This document shows positions 32,174 through 42,452 of a stretch of 64,000 nucleotides of DNA, one piece after another. The position numbers were made by a program, and so were the translations under genes. The notes beneath the pieces were generated by a model. That model worked only from the letters and a program-made list of their open reading frames with translations, ran no database searches and was not told where the DNA came from. The stretch's first letter is position 1. The number at the start of each line of letters is the position of its first letter. The stretch comes from Oscarella lobularis (taxonomy: Eukaryota > Porifera > Homoscleromorpha > Homosclerophorida > Oscarellidae): NCBI RefSeq assembly GCF_947507565.1, contig NC_089175.1:3027733-3091732 (forward strand), written 5' to 3'.

Positions 32174-33163
32174 CTAGTCCACACTTTGTGGAACAGAAAG
32201 TCTATCAACTTCCAATAGAGACTGCATCCAATCTTGTAACTTTTCATCTTGGTTGGGGGTAAACCAACAGCTGGCGTAGGCGGTGGCAGCTAGCATCAGT
32301 GTGTCCACACTCTTCCAGCGCTTATATGATCGCTGAATGCAACTAAACAACTTTGATATACTAAGATTCTCTAGACAGCAGCCTGTGTGCAAATTTTGCG
32401 AAATAAATCTTGACAGCTTGCTGATAGACGCCTCGTCTATTCCATATGAGTAACTGAAATCGAATACCTCAATGGCACCGCTCTTGGTGGAAGCTAGGCT
32501 GTCTTCCTGTTCCAGTTCTCTAGTCTTTGTTTTGGCTCGTTCTTCTTTCCTTTGGAAGGACTCCTTAGCTTTCTTGCCTTCAATCTCCCCTCGTCTTATC
32601 AAACAGCGGCGGCAAGTGGGACAAGGAACCCTAGCATAGTAGCACTGCAGCAAATGACTCTCTATAGAAATAAACAAGAATTTAGCGTCATTTGGTGCGG
32701 CTGAAATCCTTTTCTAAAAAACCATGTATTCAATGTCAGAATAAAAGGAATTTAGTCTAGAGCAGCCACCCTCTCAGATCAGAAAGCTCGCGATTAGAAT
32801 TTACCGAGAGCGTCTCGCCTGACGATTGTCCTGCAGCCGTCGTATCGCTTGGGACAGTAGACCTCGAGCGCGTTGATCATCTTTCTCAAGGCGACGACTC
32901 GCTGCAGCTGATTTTTTCGTATTCGGCAGCGGCATTCGGGACAAGTGGGAGTTCGCTTCAGCCACGACTCGACGCAGCTCTTGCAGAACGAATGACCGCA
33001 CGGAGCGACGACGGGCTCGTCCATGACAGCCAAGCAGATCGTGCAGGACAAGCTGTCGTCGACGTCCTTCACGTATGCATAGTCGTCACGATGAGCGCTA
33101 GCCTAGAGAATGACATGCAGTCGAGCAGTTTGACAGCGCTATAGAAGAGTAGTTGTCTACCAT
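32174..33163 (-). CDS. RING-HC + TRAF-type zinc-finger protein, copy 1 (putative E3 ligase)
   Basis: Exon 33102-32805 encodes a C3HC4 RING (CTICLAVMDEPVVAPCGHSFC then CPECRCR), followed by YCPKRYDGC. Exon 32661-32174 starts with ESHLLQC...VPCPTC (TRAF/Sina-type zinc finger) and continues through a charged helical stretch to a helical C-terminal domain (VFDFSYSYGIDEASISKLS, LMLAATAYASCWFT). No in-frame ATG precedes the RING in its exon; the best start is ATG at 33163, spliced after only three bases (ATG|GTAGAC) over a 58-bp intron, a layout kept in the paralogue. The HLH that completes the second finger in copy 2 is missing here (EIEGKKAK), so that finger may be dead. Likely cytosolic ubiquitin ligase; targets unknown. 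Confidence 0.75.
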
Positions 33164-33625
33164 TAGTCAGTCGAGACGGAGTCGCACGAAGGACAGAAGG
33201 AAGGAGAAGCAGGAAAAAAATGGACGATTTCTAGCGCGCTATGACGGAAGGGCGTGACGCTAGTAAATTCCACGGCCGTACCCTCAAAAGGGGCTCAGCC
33301 TAAAACATGTATGTTAGTCCAAGAGGGTCTCCGTTGATAAAAGAAGTCGGAATGCGTAAAAAGCGAACAGTTGCGCAAAAGAGTGCATAGTCATCATTCT
33401 CATCATCATCAATCATCCGATATCGTTCTAGGATGTTAGTCTATCGCAATCCGTGATAAAACCAAAGACAGCAACTAATGTTCGTTCATAATCATAAAAT
33501 ACGCTGAAGTGGAAGATGATGAAAAGGCTACGTTGTCTTCCAATAATAGCTTTAGGAGCGTACTGTCAGATCAGAGGTCTGAGGTCATAGACGTACTTGC
33601 AGTCATTGATTCACGTTGACTTATT
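33164..33625. other. Spacer between the RING paralogues
   Basis: Part of the duplicated unit: the first ~100 bp upstream of the start are similar to the upstream region of copy 2 (TAGCGCTGTCAAACTGCTCGA is shared). No further gene. Confidence 0.5.
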
Positions 33626-34575
33626 TTATGAACGAAGACTTTTAGCGGCCGCTAGGGATTGCATCCAATCTCGCAGCTTCGCATCTTGTTTCTCAGTAAA
33701 CCAATTACTGGCATAGGCTGTTGCAGCTAGCATCAGCGTAGCGCAACTCTTCCAGCGCATATATGATCGATGAATGCAGTTGAACAATCTCAACATATCA
33801 ATACGGCCACTTGGACCTCTGTCCAAATTTTGACAAATATACCTTGATAGCTTACTGATGGACGACTCTTCTACTCCATACGAGTAAGTATAATCAAATA
33901 CCTCAGCCACTTCTTCATATTCACTTTTGATGACAGCTAGGCTGTCTTCCAGTTCTCTAATTTTTGCTTTAGCCTCCTCGCGTTCTGCCACTCTCTGGGA
34001 TGCCTCCTTTGCTTGCTTGTGCAAGTGGCCTTCAATCACTTCTCGTTTTGTCAAATGGTAGCATGTAGGACAAGGAACCTTAGAATAGTCGCACTGCAGC
34101 AAATGACTCTCTACAGCAATAAACAAGAAATTAGTCATCTGTAGCTTCCTTTTTTCTAAAACTATCCAACGTCAAAATAAAGGAATTAAAAAATGAATTT
34201 TTACCGAGAGCGTCTCGCCTGACGATTGCCTTGCAGCCGTCGTGTCGCTTGGGACAGTAGACCTCGAGCGCGTTGATCATCTTTCTCAAGGCGACGACTC
34301 GCTGCAGCTGATTTTTTCGCATTCGATAGCGGCATTCGGGACAAGTGGGAGTCCGCTTCAGCCACGACTCGACGCAGCTCTTGCAGAACGAATGACCGCA
34401 CGGAGCGACGACGGGCTCGTTCATGACGGCCAAGCAGATCGTGCAGCACAAGCTGTCATCGACGTCCTTCACGTATGCGTAAGACTGACTGTCGTCGCCA
34501 CGAGCGCTAGCCTAGAGGATGGCAACACGTAGTCGAGCAGTTTGACAGCGCTATAGAAGAATAGTTGTCTACCAT
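33626..34575 (-). CDS. RING-HC + TRAF-type zinc-finger protein, copy 2 (putative E3 ligase)
   Basis: Tandem paralogue of the 32174-33163 gene with the same exon plan: 34575-34573 (ATG only, inferred), 34511-34205 (RING; CTICLAVMNEPVVAPCGHSFC) and 34110-33626. The RING exon is almost identical to that of copy 1, while the third exon has diverged much more. Here the second finger keeps a full ligand set (CPTC...EGHLHK), and a longer coiled-coil-like segment follows (EREEAKAKIRELEDSLAVIK). The C-terminal domain (VFDYTYSYGVEESSISKLS; LMLAATAYASNWFT) is shared. RING plus zinc finger plus coiled coil resembles TRAF proteins without the MATH domain. Function inferred only from fold. Confidence 0.78.
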
Positions 34576-34888
34576 AAGTCGAGACGGAGTCGCACAAACG
34601 ATAGAAGAAGAAGGAGAATTTCCTACTTGTAGCGCGCTATGACGAATGGGCGTGAAGTAGCGTGAACGATTCAAATACCACAGCACAAAAAATTATAGAT
34701 GTAATTAATTAATTAATTAATTATCCCCTTTGTTTCATCATTCAGAAGTATGTAGCGCGATTATCCGAGAAGGCATTGATTTAGGAAATATCAAAAATAT
34801 TCTCGCACCTGGGCTAAAAGTTAGGACGCTCTTTGTTCTCTACAAATCTTTTTGGATCAAAAGTTGGCCGTTCAGTGCGTGAAAAAGA
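34576..34888. other. Spacer with a (TTAA)n run
   Basis: Contains TAATTAATTAATTAATTAAT near 34701-34722. No gene. Confidence 0.5.
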
Positions 34889-35277
34889 CTAGAGCTCTTG
34901 TATAAAGGCCATGTCAAACAGTTCGGGAATTTTCGACAGACCGAAAACGTAGATCCAAACGGCTTCTCTCCTATAAATGGTCTCTGGGAGCAAATCGCTT
35001 TGTCCCAACCGGACGAGATTATGTCCGCAAAAATCGACACGGTGACTCGTCGGACGCCGATTGCACTGAAGAGCGCGAGAAGCATATTCCATCCAAATAG
35101 GAGACGTCTCAAGTTGAATTTGGGTCGAGACTCCATGTAGCGGCGTCCGGCGAATATTGCGACGACGTAGACGGCGCTCACGTAAAAGCACATCTTCCAG
35201 CCGCCGCTTTGCAGATACGTCGAGGAGGCGGTGAAATTGAAGCGCATTTCGATCTCTTCGAGACGAGAGAAGACCAT
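34889..35277 (-). pseudogene. Truncated ELOVL6-like fatty-acid elongase
   Basis: From ATG 35277 the frame matches the N-terminal third of ELO elongases (FAGRRYMESRPKFNLRRLLF, WNMLLALFSAIGVRR). Near 34970 the similarity switches to the next frame (VWIYVFGLSKIPELFDM), so there is a one-base frameshift at about 34965-34980, and that frame stops at 34889. The catalytic HxxHH box and most membrane segments that follow in the family are absent. As it stands this is a broken copy and not an active very-long-chain fatty-acid elongase. An assembly error could explain the shift but not the missing rest. Confidence 0.75.
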
Positions 35278-36121
35278 GCTGGGGAGATCGAACAGGCTGG
35301 TCGGACGTCGTCGGAGTGGAGAATGACGAGATCGATGGGAGTACCGTGGCTAGATTGGAAATTAATCTATTTATTCTTTAGTGGAGAAAAGGATTGGGCC
35401 AAATGATGGCCATAGGACGTCCTTGGTCCTCTGAACTTATTTGCTTGCATCATACCGTTCAGCGCGTGAAAAAGAATAGAGCATTGACGTTCGTCCTAAC
35501 GTGATTGTCCTCCTGTATATACGCCTCTGTGATGTTGTATTCAGTTGCAGGCTTGTTCTTATGCCAATTTCTCCTCTGCCCACGTCTTCATCGAGAAAAA
35601 GGGTCCGGTTGGAGCTGTGCATCGTTTTTCTACTAAAAACATCAGATTCTGATATTCTAGAGAAAGCATTCGGCTAACCACTGAATAGATGTGGTTTTAG
35701 AAGTCGGTAGGCGCGGAAGAAGCTGTCCTAAAGGACAAATCGTCTCGTTTTTTCAGAGAACTCGAAGTAATACAGGTTCTGCTTATCCGACAGCGAAGCC
35801 CGGGTACTAGAAAGTACTAGAAAGCTCCATGGGTGCAGGAGAGACTCACGAGAGGACTCCTTCTGGCTTGTGAAGCCACTTTCGCCGTTCATTGCCTACC
35901 ACGTGACACAAATACATAAATGCATACAGTAATCTTTCACTGGCCATTCATCACTGTCCATTCTCTGACAAAAAAAAGCAATTCCTCAACTAAACTCGGC
36001 GAACCTAATCAGTTTCAAAATATCACGTCTGAGTGTCCTATTCTCATCCTTAAATTAACGCGCAAAAAAAGGCAATAAACTTGTCCTCTCCTCGGAGGAA
36101 CAGCGTCGTAATTCTAAGACT
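35278..36121. other. Intergenic region with a short repeat of the elongase 3' flank
   Basis: The words GTTCAG(T/C)GCGTGAAAAAGA(C/A)TAGAGC at 34870-34896 recur at about 35457-35483, so the sequence just past the elongase stop was duplicated. Otherwise no gene was found. Confidence 0.5.
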
Positions 36122-39100
36122 CTAGACATACGAGTCCGGCTCCGATTCCACATTGGAGACAACCGGTATCCCTCGCTGCGTGTACGATTGATTGCTCGGC
36201 CGCCATAAAGGCGAACTGGCACTTATTTTTTGCTTGACTGGAGAATCGACAAACTTAACGCACTGAAAAAAAAAGAAAAAAAAGTGAAAAATAGCCTCTC
36301 GCAAATTTCATAGGATTCCCCTACCTTTTCCTTCACTATATCCGATTCTGATTCGGACGCTCCGTCGACGCTCAACGACGTCGTGTCGTCGTTCGCCTCC
36401 TTCTCCTTCAACGCCAACTTCGTCATGCTGACGTCGAGATCCGCAGCGCTGCACACGCGACTTCCTATGCGCGACATGAAGCACTCCTCACCGGGCAAAT
36501 CCGTGCCGATGCTGCGAAGCATGTCGTCGACGATGATTGGCATCGACGGCGGAGACAGCGGCGGCGAGGCGGCGTTCTCAAAGGCGGCTCGCACGGAAGC
36601 GAGATTGTCCGGCACGGACACCGAACGAGCAGGAACTGGACTTCGCTTCACGAGTGACGAGTAGATATGTCTAGGAAATAAATAGAAGTTTATTATTGGA
36701 TCCCATGTCTTCACGTGTAATTTCTTACTCAGAATTTGCTTTGTCCGTTGACGATGATGACGTTGACGCCAGCGATCCTCTTGGAGCCGATTGGCGCCGT
36801 TTTTGCCGCTGTCGCCAGATGACAAGTCCAATAACGATCATTGCAAAGGCGACCGCTGCGCCGATTCCACCCGCCAAGTAAGCGACGTGACTGGAGGCAA
36901 GAGAATCGTCCCGATCTTCGAAAGTGGCGGAATCAGTCGGGTTAATTATAACCTCGCCGGAATCTGATCGAGAGAGAAAGACTAAGTTTCCCTATTACCT
37001 TCAATACACTATATATACAATTACCTCTAATATGAACTGATTTCTGTATCTCCTCGCTTTTTCTTCCTTCGTCGTCCTCTGCATGAATTGCCACGCCGTA
37101 TTCGCCCGGCTCGACGTCTTTTAGAGAACCGCTCAGACGGCCATCGGGTCCCACGCTGAACGGCTTTTCGATTGCAAGCGTCAGAGCCTCTCCTTTCTTG
37201 GGCGTCAACGTGACGACGTATTCAGTTATTTTCCTATTCTCGTAAACCAATTGGTCAGGAACCGTCCACGAGACGACGGCACTCCGATCGACCATGGTCA
37301 CTTCAACGTCACTAACGCGACCAGGCAAATCTGAAAAAATCAATACACGTAAAATAATTAATTATTTGTTATAAAATGCACTCTTACCTAAGGGACGCGT
37401 TGCCACAACTAACGTCTTAGAATAGTTACTCGGTCCGTGTTCGTTGGCGGCGCTGATTCGGAATGCATAGCTCGTATTGGGTTCGAGTCCTGATAGCACG
37501 ACAGACGTGACGTTGCCTCCGTCGATGATCTCCCTGCGAGGAGTCTGCCTGCCGCTTTGCGTGTAATGAATTTCGTATCGAAGAATGGGACGGCCTCCGT
37601 TGTAACCGGGAGACCAGTTTAGTTTGATTTTATAGGGCGACTCTTTCTGCGACGATCCTCCAGTCAGAACCGGCATGTCAGGCTCTAAACAAAGGTGATT
37701 ATGATTACATATGATTGTGATATTATAGTCTTTACCTGCTGAACTCGTTGCAATTCCGAATCCCTCGCTTTTCTCTCCTGCTCCGATTCCATTCGACGCC
37801 AAGACGAAGAACATGTAATGGGTCGCCGGTCTTAGACCCGTCACGGTGACGGACGTTCGATGACTGGGCACGTACTTCGTCCACTTCCTCGCATTCTTTC
37901 CCGTCTCCTCGACGAAGACGGTGAAGTTGGTTATGCGCGAATGACCCCAATGACCGGGACTCCACGAGAGAGTTGCCTGGCGACCTCCAACGTTGGAAAC
38001 GTTAAAATTGACGGGCGTCTTAGGTGGAACTGGGAAGATGACAAATTGAAAATTATTTTACCCAATGGAATGCTTTCTAGGTACCTTGAACAGTCAGCTT
38101 AACTTTCCACTTTTGTTCCCCAATACGATTCTTCAAGACGCACGCATACGTTCCCGTGTCTTTCTCGTGAAGACGATCGAGCACGAGAGTCGACGTTCCG
38201 ACGTCGTCGTTTCGATACACCGTATCGATTTTCTTCCGATCTCGCTCCAGTGGCGCGCCGTCCTTCGTCCACGTGACGTCGGCGCGCGGCACGCTGTCGA
38301 ACTCGCACACGAACGTCGCCGAGTCGTGACGTGGTCGCGTGACGTCAGACACGCCGACACTCGTCCGCGGGATGTCTACGCAAATCAATCAATAAAACAA
38401 AAATATATATTTCCCTGACTAACTCACATTCTACGCGAAGCCACGCGGAGACTGCGATGCTTCCCGCTTTGTTGAATATGTTGCACGTGTACTGGCCGGC
38501 GTCCGACGGCGAAACGGGCGCGATCGTAAAATGAGATTCGTTGTGCGGTTGAAAATTCGACGACGACGGATGCGCTTTTGTCCATCTGTATTCGGGCGTC
38601 GGATAGCCTTCGCCGCCGCAGCCGAACGACGCGTTGGCGCCTTCGACCACCGTTCGATTTTGAGGCGCCAGCGATAGCTGCGGCTTTTCTAAAGGCGCAA
38701 AGACAACAAATATCTCTGCGCGCTCGCCGCCGAGAACAACAAACAACAAACGAAAATGCATAATGCATGCCTTTGAGCGAGTCTGTTCGGTTCCCTCGAA
38801 GGGGGGCCCACGTACTCTATCGCAAGCTGGCGACGCGACTCTGATGATGAAAAAGCCGCAATCCTCCCACTACGATGATCTGTCAGGTGCAGCGATCAAT
38901 TCGTTGACCGCCGTACCTGGCTCTCGTCAAACTCCTTCTTAGCTAAAGCTTTAGAAGTGCACCGCCGGAAATGATTTAACGTTTCCCAGACGGCTATTAG
39001 CTCTACCGCTGATACGAAATCGTGGGAGAGCGCCCGGAAGAGGGCGGGAGTTTCGGTAATTCAGCTACTCATCGCGGAGAGCGGACAAAGCGTGAAAACG

Positions 39101-39775
39101 AGCGTTCCCCGTAGCGACCGACCGCGTACGCCAAAAATAAACCCCCGCATTTCCGCAACACGCAAAAGGGAGAGGAGAGAGTAAAAAAATGCCCGAAACG
39201 ATGTCGGTGGGGGAGTGGAGGGGTGCGCCCTTTTCCCACCGACCCCAGCAAAGGAAACGGAGTCGCGTCGCGTCGCGTCGCCCCCCGCAGCACGAGCATG
39301 CATTAGATACATGGGAAAATGCGTGCACTTCTACGGATGCTAAGGCAGCGCGTTCGTTCGTGTCGTATCCACTTACCGGCGGTATCGAGATAGGCGAGTT
39401 CGCTCGTCGTTCCTCCGGCGCGATTCGACGCGCGACAATAATACGCGCCGACGTCCGACTCTCTGAACGGAGCGAAGACGAGCACGTTCCGGTTCGAATC
39501 GGTGTATATGCGATCCGTTAGCGTTAGCGGCGACTTTCGCGAGCCGTACATCCACTCGTAGGTCGGCGTCGGGGTCCCCCTTGCGACACACTTGAGTTCG
39601 ACGTGTTCGCCGTCCATTGCTAAGAAAGTCGACGGCTGGATCTCGAACTTGGGCACTATGTCTACGTACGAGGCGAATAAACTCGCGGTTTTACGACAAG
39701 AGAAGGGTTTTCCTTACCGGATTGACATCGAGTCGAGTGGAAGAGTAGAAAGACGATCGCGAGTACGGAAAGCAT
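36122..39775 (-). CDS. Type I receptor: 3 Ig + 3 FN3 + TM, PDZ-ligand tail
   Basis: Ten exons with consistent phases: 39775-39718 (signal peptide MLSVLAIVFLLFHSTRC), 39661-39377, 38688-38428 and 38375-38085 (Ig; DVGAYYCRASN, DAGQYTCNIFN, DTGTYACVLKN), 38029-37736, 37684-37388 and 37330-37025 (FN3; the third is atypical), 36963-36729 (membrane segment VAYLAGGIGAAVAFAMIVIG), 36670-36325 and 36262-36122 (tail). The tail is Ser/acid-rich, includes a proline stretch (SPPLSPPSM) and ends DSYV, a class I PDZ ligand. The intron between the first two Ig exons (about 690 bp) is CpG-rich at its start and far larger than the others. Adhesion or guidance receptor by architecture; no orthologue named. Confidence 0.86.
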
Positions 39776-41317
39776 GACGCCGCCGTTTCGTTCTACCGTT
39801 GCTCTAGGACTGTTCGACTGCGCGGGTGGTGCACTCATTTATGGCATTTCTTATGAGGTCGAGCTGGGACGGGCGTGGCTTCTCACGACGGGCACGCGAG
39901 CACTGACGCCTTCTCTCGGGGGTGTACGGGCGTTTACGTAGATTTGCGGCCGGCCAGCTATTTGTAGAACAGCAGAGTCGATTGTTCGGTCCCAGAGAGA
40001 TCTTTCTGCGCGCGAACAGGCTCTGATTCGATGTTGTTTTCGTTACGCGGCCGCTTTGCTGCGATAAGAATTTGATTAGACGATTCTCCAGTGTAAACAG
40101 ACGGGCTACAAGTGCATATGCCACCCGGATATGCGTAGGAAATCGAGCGCACGAGCGTCGTCAAGTGGGTAGTTTGTCGTCGCTTCGACCGCCGATTGCC
40201 TCATGCATCTTTCAACGAAAAATCACGATGGCAAAGTGGTTGCCACAACTACGTCAATACCTGTCCACCACGTGCGGCGGCGCACCGAGTGACGGATCAT
40301 AGGGGTATATCGTTTCAGTTGTTCGTGTCTGTGTGTCAACAGGCTAATTCAAATTGGGGCGTACAGCGGTCAACCGAAGCGCTATATCCCCCTTAGTTGC
40401 ACCGCAAGAATGCAGGCCGTACGCAAACACACAGATAGGACCTTGCGATTCTTTTTTTTGGCTCTACCTGGCTAAAAAACAGTGATACAAGTACACGAAT
40501 CATTGACTGATATGGCAGCAAAAGATTGAAAGGTGCTTGAAAAATTGTCTCTTCTTAGAGTCTTTTCGTAAATGCTCGCTCTCTTTAGACTACTCGATTG
40601 TCAGGTGACGCTTTTCTATACGTAGAAAACAATCAATCGAAAGGGTAGACGGGCTAATCAACTACTTCGTCTCATCGCTCTCCCTCTATCGGATTCACGA
40701 GCATAGTTGCTCTAACTCCGAGTAACTCTACACGCGCCCTCCACTCGAGGGATTTCTACGAAGTCGATCGAGGTCGTGTGGCGCGGCTTCCCTACGAATG
40801 AGCGCGTGCTGCTCGCGACCGTCGAATGTCAACATCTCTATTACTAATGCCTCGCGTTTTCGGCGACGCCGTCCTGTTTGGATACGCCATTCCGCAAAGC
40901 CAAACAACAGCCGTACACTTTTAGCTATTTTCGTCGGTCACTATAAGACTCTAGAGGATTATCTATTATCTCGTCTAGCCCCCATCATGCTTACTTACTC
41001 TCTATCTGGGAACGCTTCCCAAGGGCCAAGCCCAAGAGGAATGACTAAACATCGTGCAAATCCGAGAGTCCTCCTTGGGAAAGTATGCGTCTAGGCGTGG
41101 GACGCAGTACGCCCACGAGCGTGTTGCCGCGGCGCCATCCTACGTGGTAGCTAGCTAAGCGTACCTAGTACTGTGTACAACCGACGAGAACCGCTACCCT
41201 ATGTCGAATCAACAATCTACGTCAGGTTCCTTCCTTATAAAAGGAGTGGAGGAAATGCGGGTGGTCTGTCCTCTCTCTCTAATGATATGCACGTCCGAAG
41301 GGGTCTCCTACTAAGTC
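39776..41317. other. Intergenic region upstream of the 3-Ig receptor
   Basis: Contains the promoter side of the 39775 gene and the 3' flank of the next minus-strand exons. Open frames at 39804-40124 and 40798-41094 are unsupported. No repeats of note. Confidence 0.45.
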
Positions 41318-42172
41318 TTACTTGGCGCCGTAGTGTCCGGAGTCGCGATTCATCTGGCAGACGACGACTAGGATGACAATCGCAATCAGCAGAAGAATTC
41401 CAATGACAATGCCGGCAATTGCGCCGCCACTCAATCCCCCGCCGCCACTACCTGTGCAAAAGACAGTCGGATTTCTATTTATGTATCTATCTATTTATAT
41501 ATCTCACTTATTGTCAGCACTTGCGAACGTCCTGTGATCGAGCCGAACGAGCACGAAAGCGTCTGCCCATTCATGGCGTCAGCGACGTTAACGCTAATGC
41601 TTGCCGTTGTCAGCGAGAGAGGAGTGTCGCCGTCGAACGACCACACAGTCGGATCAGGCGACAGAGCGCCGAGCCCCGTTCGACAGGTCGCTTGTAGAAC
41701 GTCTCCTTCGTCGATAGTCGTCGAAGAGAGCTCGACGGAAAGAGAGTCGAGTCCTAGGAGAGAGAGAGAAAATGAAAGAATCCTATAGACAAGTGTACAT
41801 GACAGTTGGTATTTAAAATTTCATAAATCTTCTATTACGTATACTTGTAGCTAGGGTTCCTCTCAATATTCTCTCAGTTCTGCTTCTTACTTTTTGTCGT
41901 CACTCTGACTTGCGATGTTGTCCCTCTGTTGTCGTTTTCGAGTGGAGTCACAGTCACTGTGTACGTTGTCTCCGGCTTCAAACGGGGCAGCGTGTACTCG
42001 ACCGACGGGCCTCCTCTCTCCACATAAACCGTCCCTTCCGAAACTCCGTCGTCCGCCATGAAGTAAATCTCGTAACCAGTCGGCTCCCTTCCCATTTCGC
42101 CCGAATCGACGTCCCACGTCAACGTGACGCTCGTCTCCGTCACGTCGGACGGCTGCACCGGCTTGAGATAGA
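41318..42172 (-). CDS. FN3 - Ig - TM exon cassette without its own signal peptide
   Basis: Three exons: 42172-41891 (FN3; VTLTWDVDSGEMGREPTGYE), 41753-41508 (Ig; QATCRTG...QTLSCSFGS) and 41453-41318 (Gly-rich hinge, membrane segment IAGIVIGILLLIAIVILVVV, then a 13-residue tail ending YGAK). All entry phases are 1. No signal-peptide exon exists in the 280 bp between 42172 and the stop of the upstream gene (42453). It repeats the FN3-like/Ig/TM order of the last exons of that gene. It is either an alternative 3' cassette of the 42453-46836 gene, giving a short-tail isoform, or a 5'-truncated tandem copy. TAA at 41318 could instead be part of a GTAAG donor. Confidence 0.6.
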
Positions 42173-42452
42173 CTACAACTAAACGCAACGGTCTTAGAAT
42201 AAAGAAGTGAACGCTAGAGCCCAAAGCTGCCCCACACAGACAACAGAAATAGCTACATACTCAAGCTGCTCTATTGAACGAAACTGCGCGCACAAAGACC
42301 TTACTTGACCGGCGACATTTTTAGCAAGAAAATAGAGACGTTTGAAACACGCACAAAACAACGGCCACTTAAATATGAACAATTAATTATTCACACTAGA
42401 GCCGTTCGCTTGTCCTCCACGCAGTCCACTTTCGCCGCGGCGACGACGACCC

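Noticed and set aside
38770-39330. Frames in the large intron of the 36122-39775 gene
   Set aside because: Three overlapping minus frames with no Ig/FN3 pattern. Exons on both sides join in phase without them.
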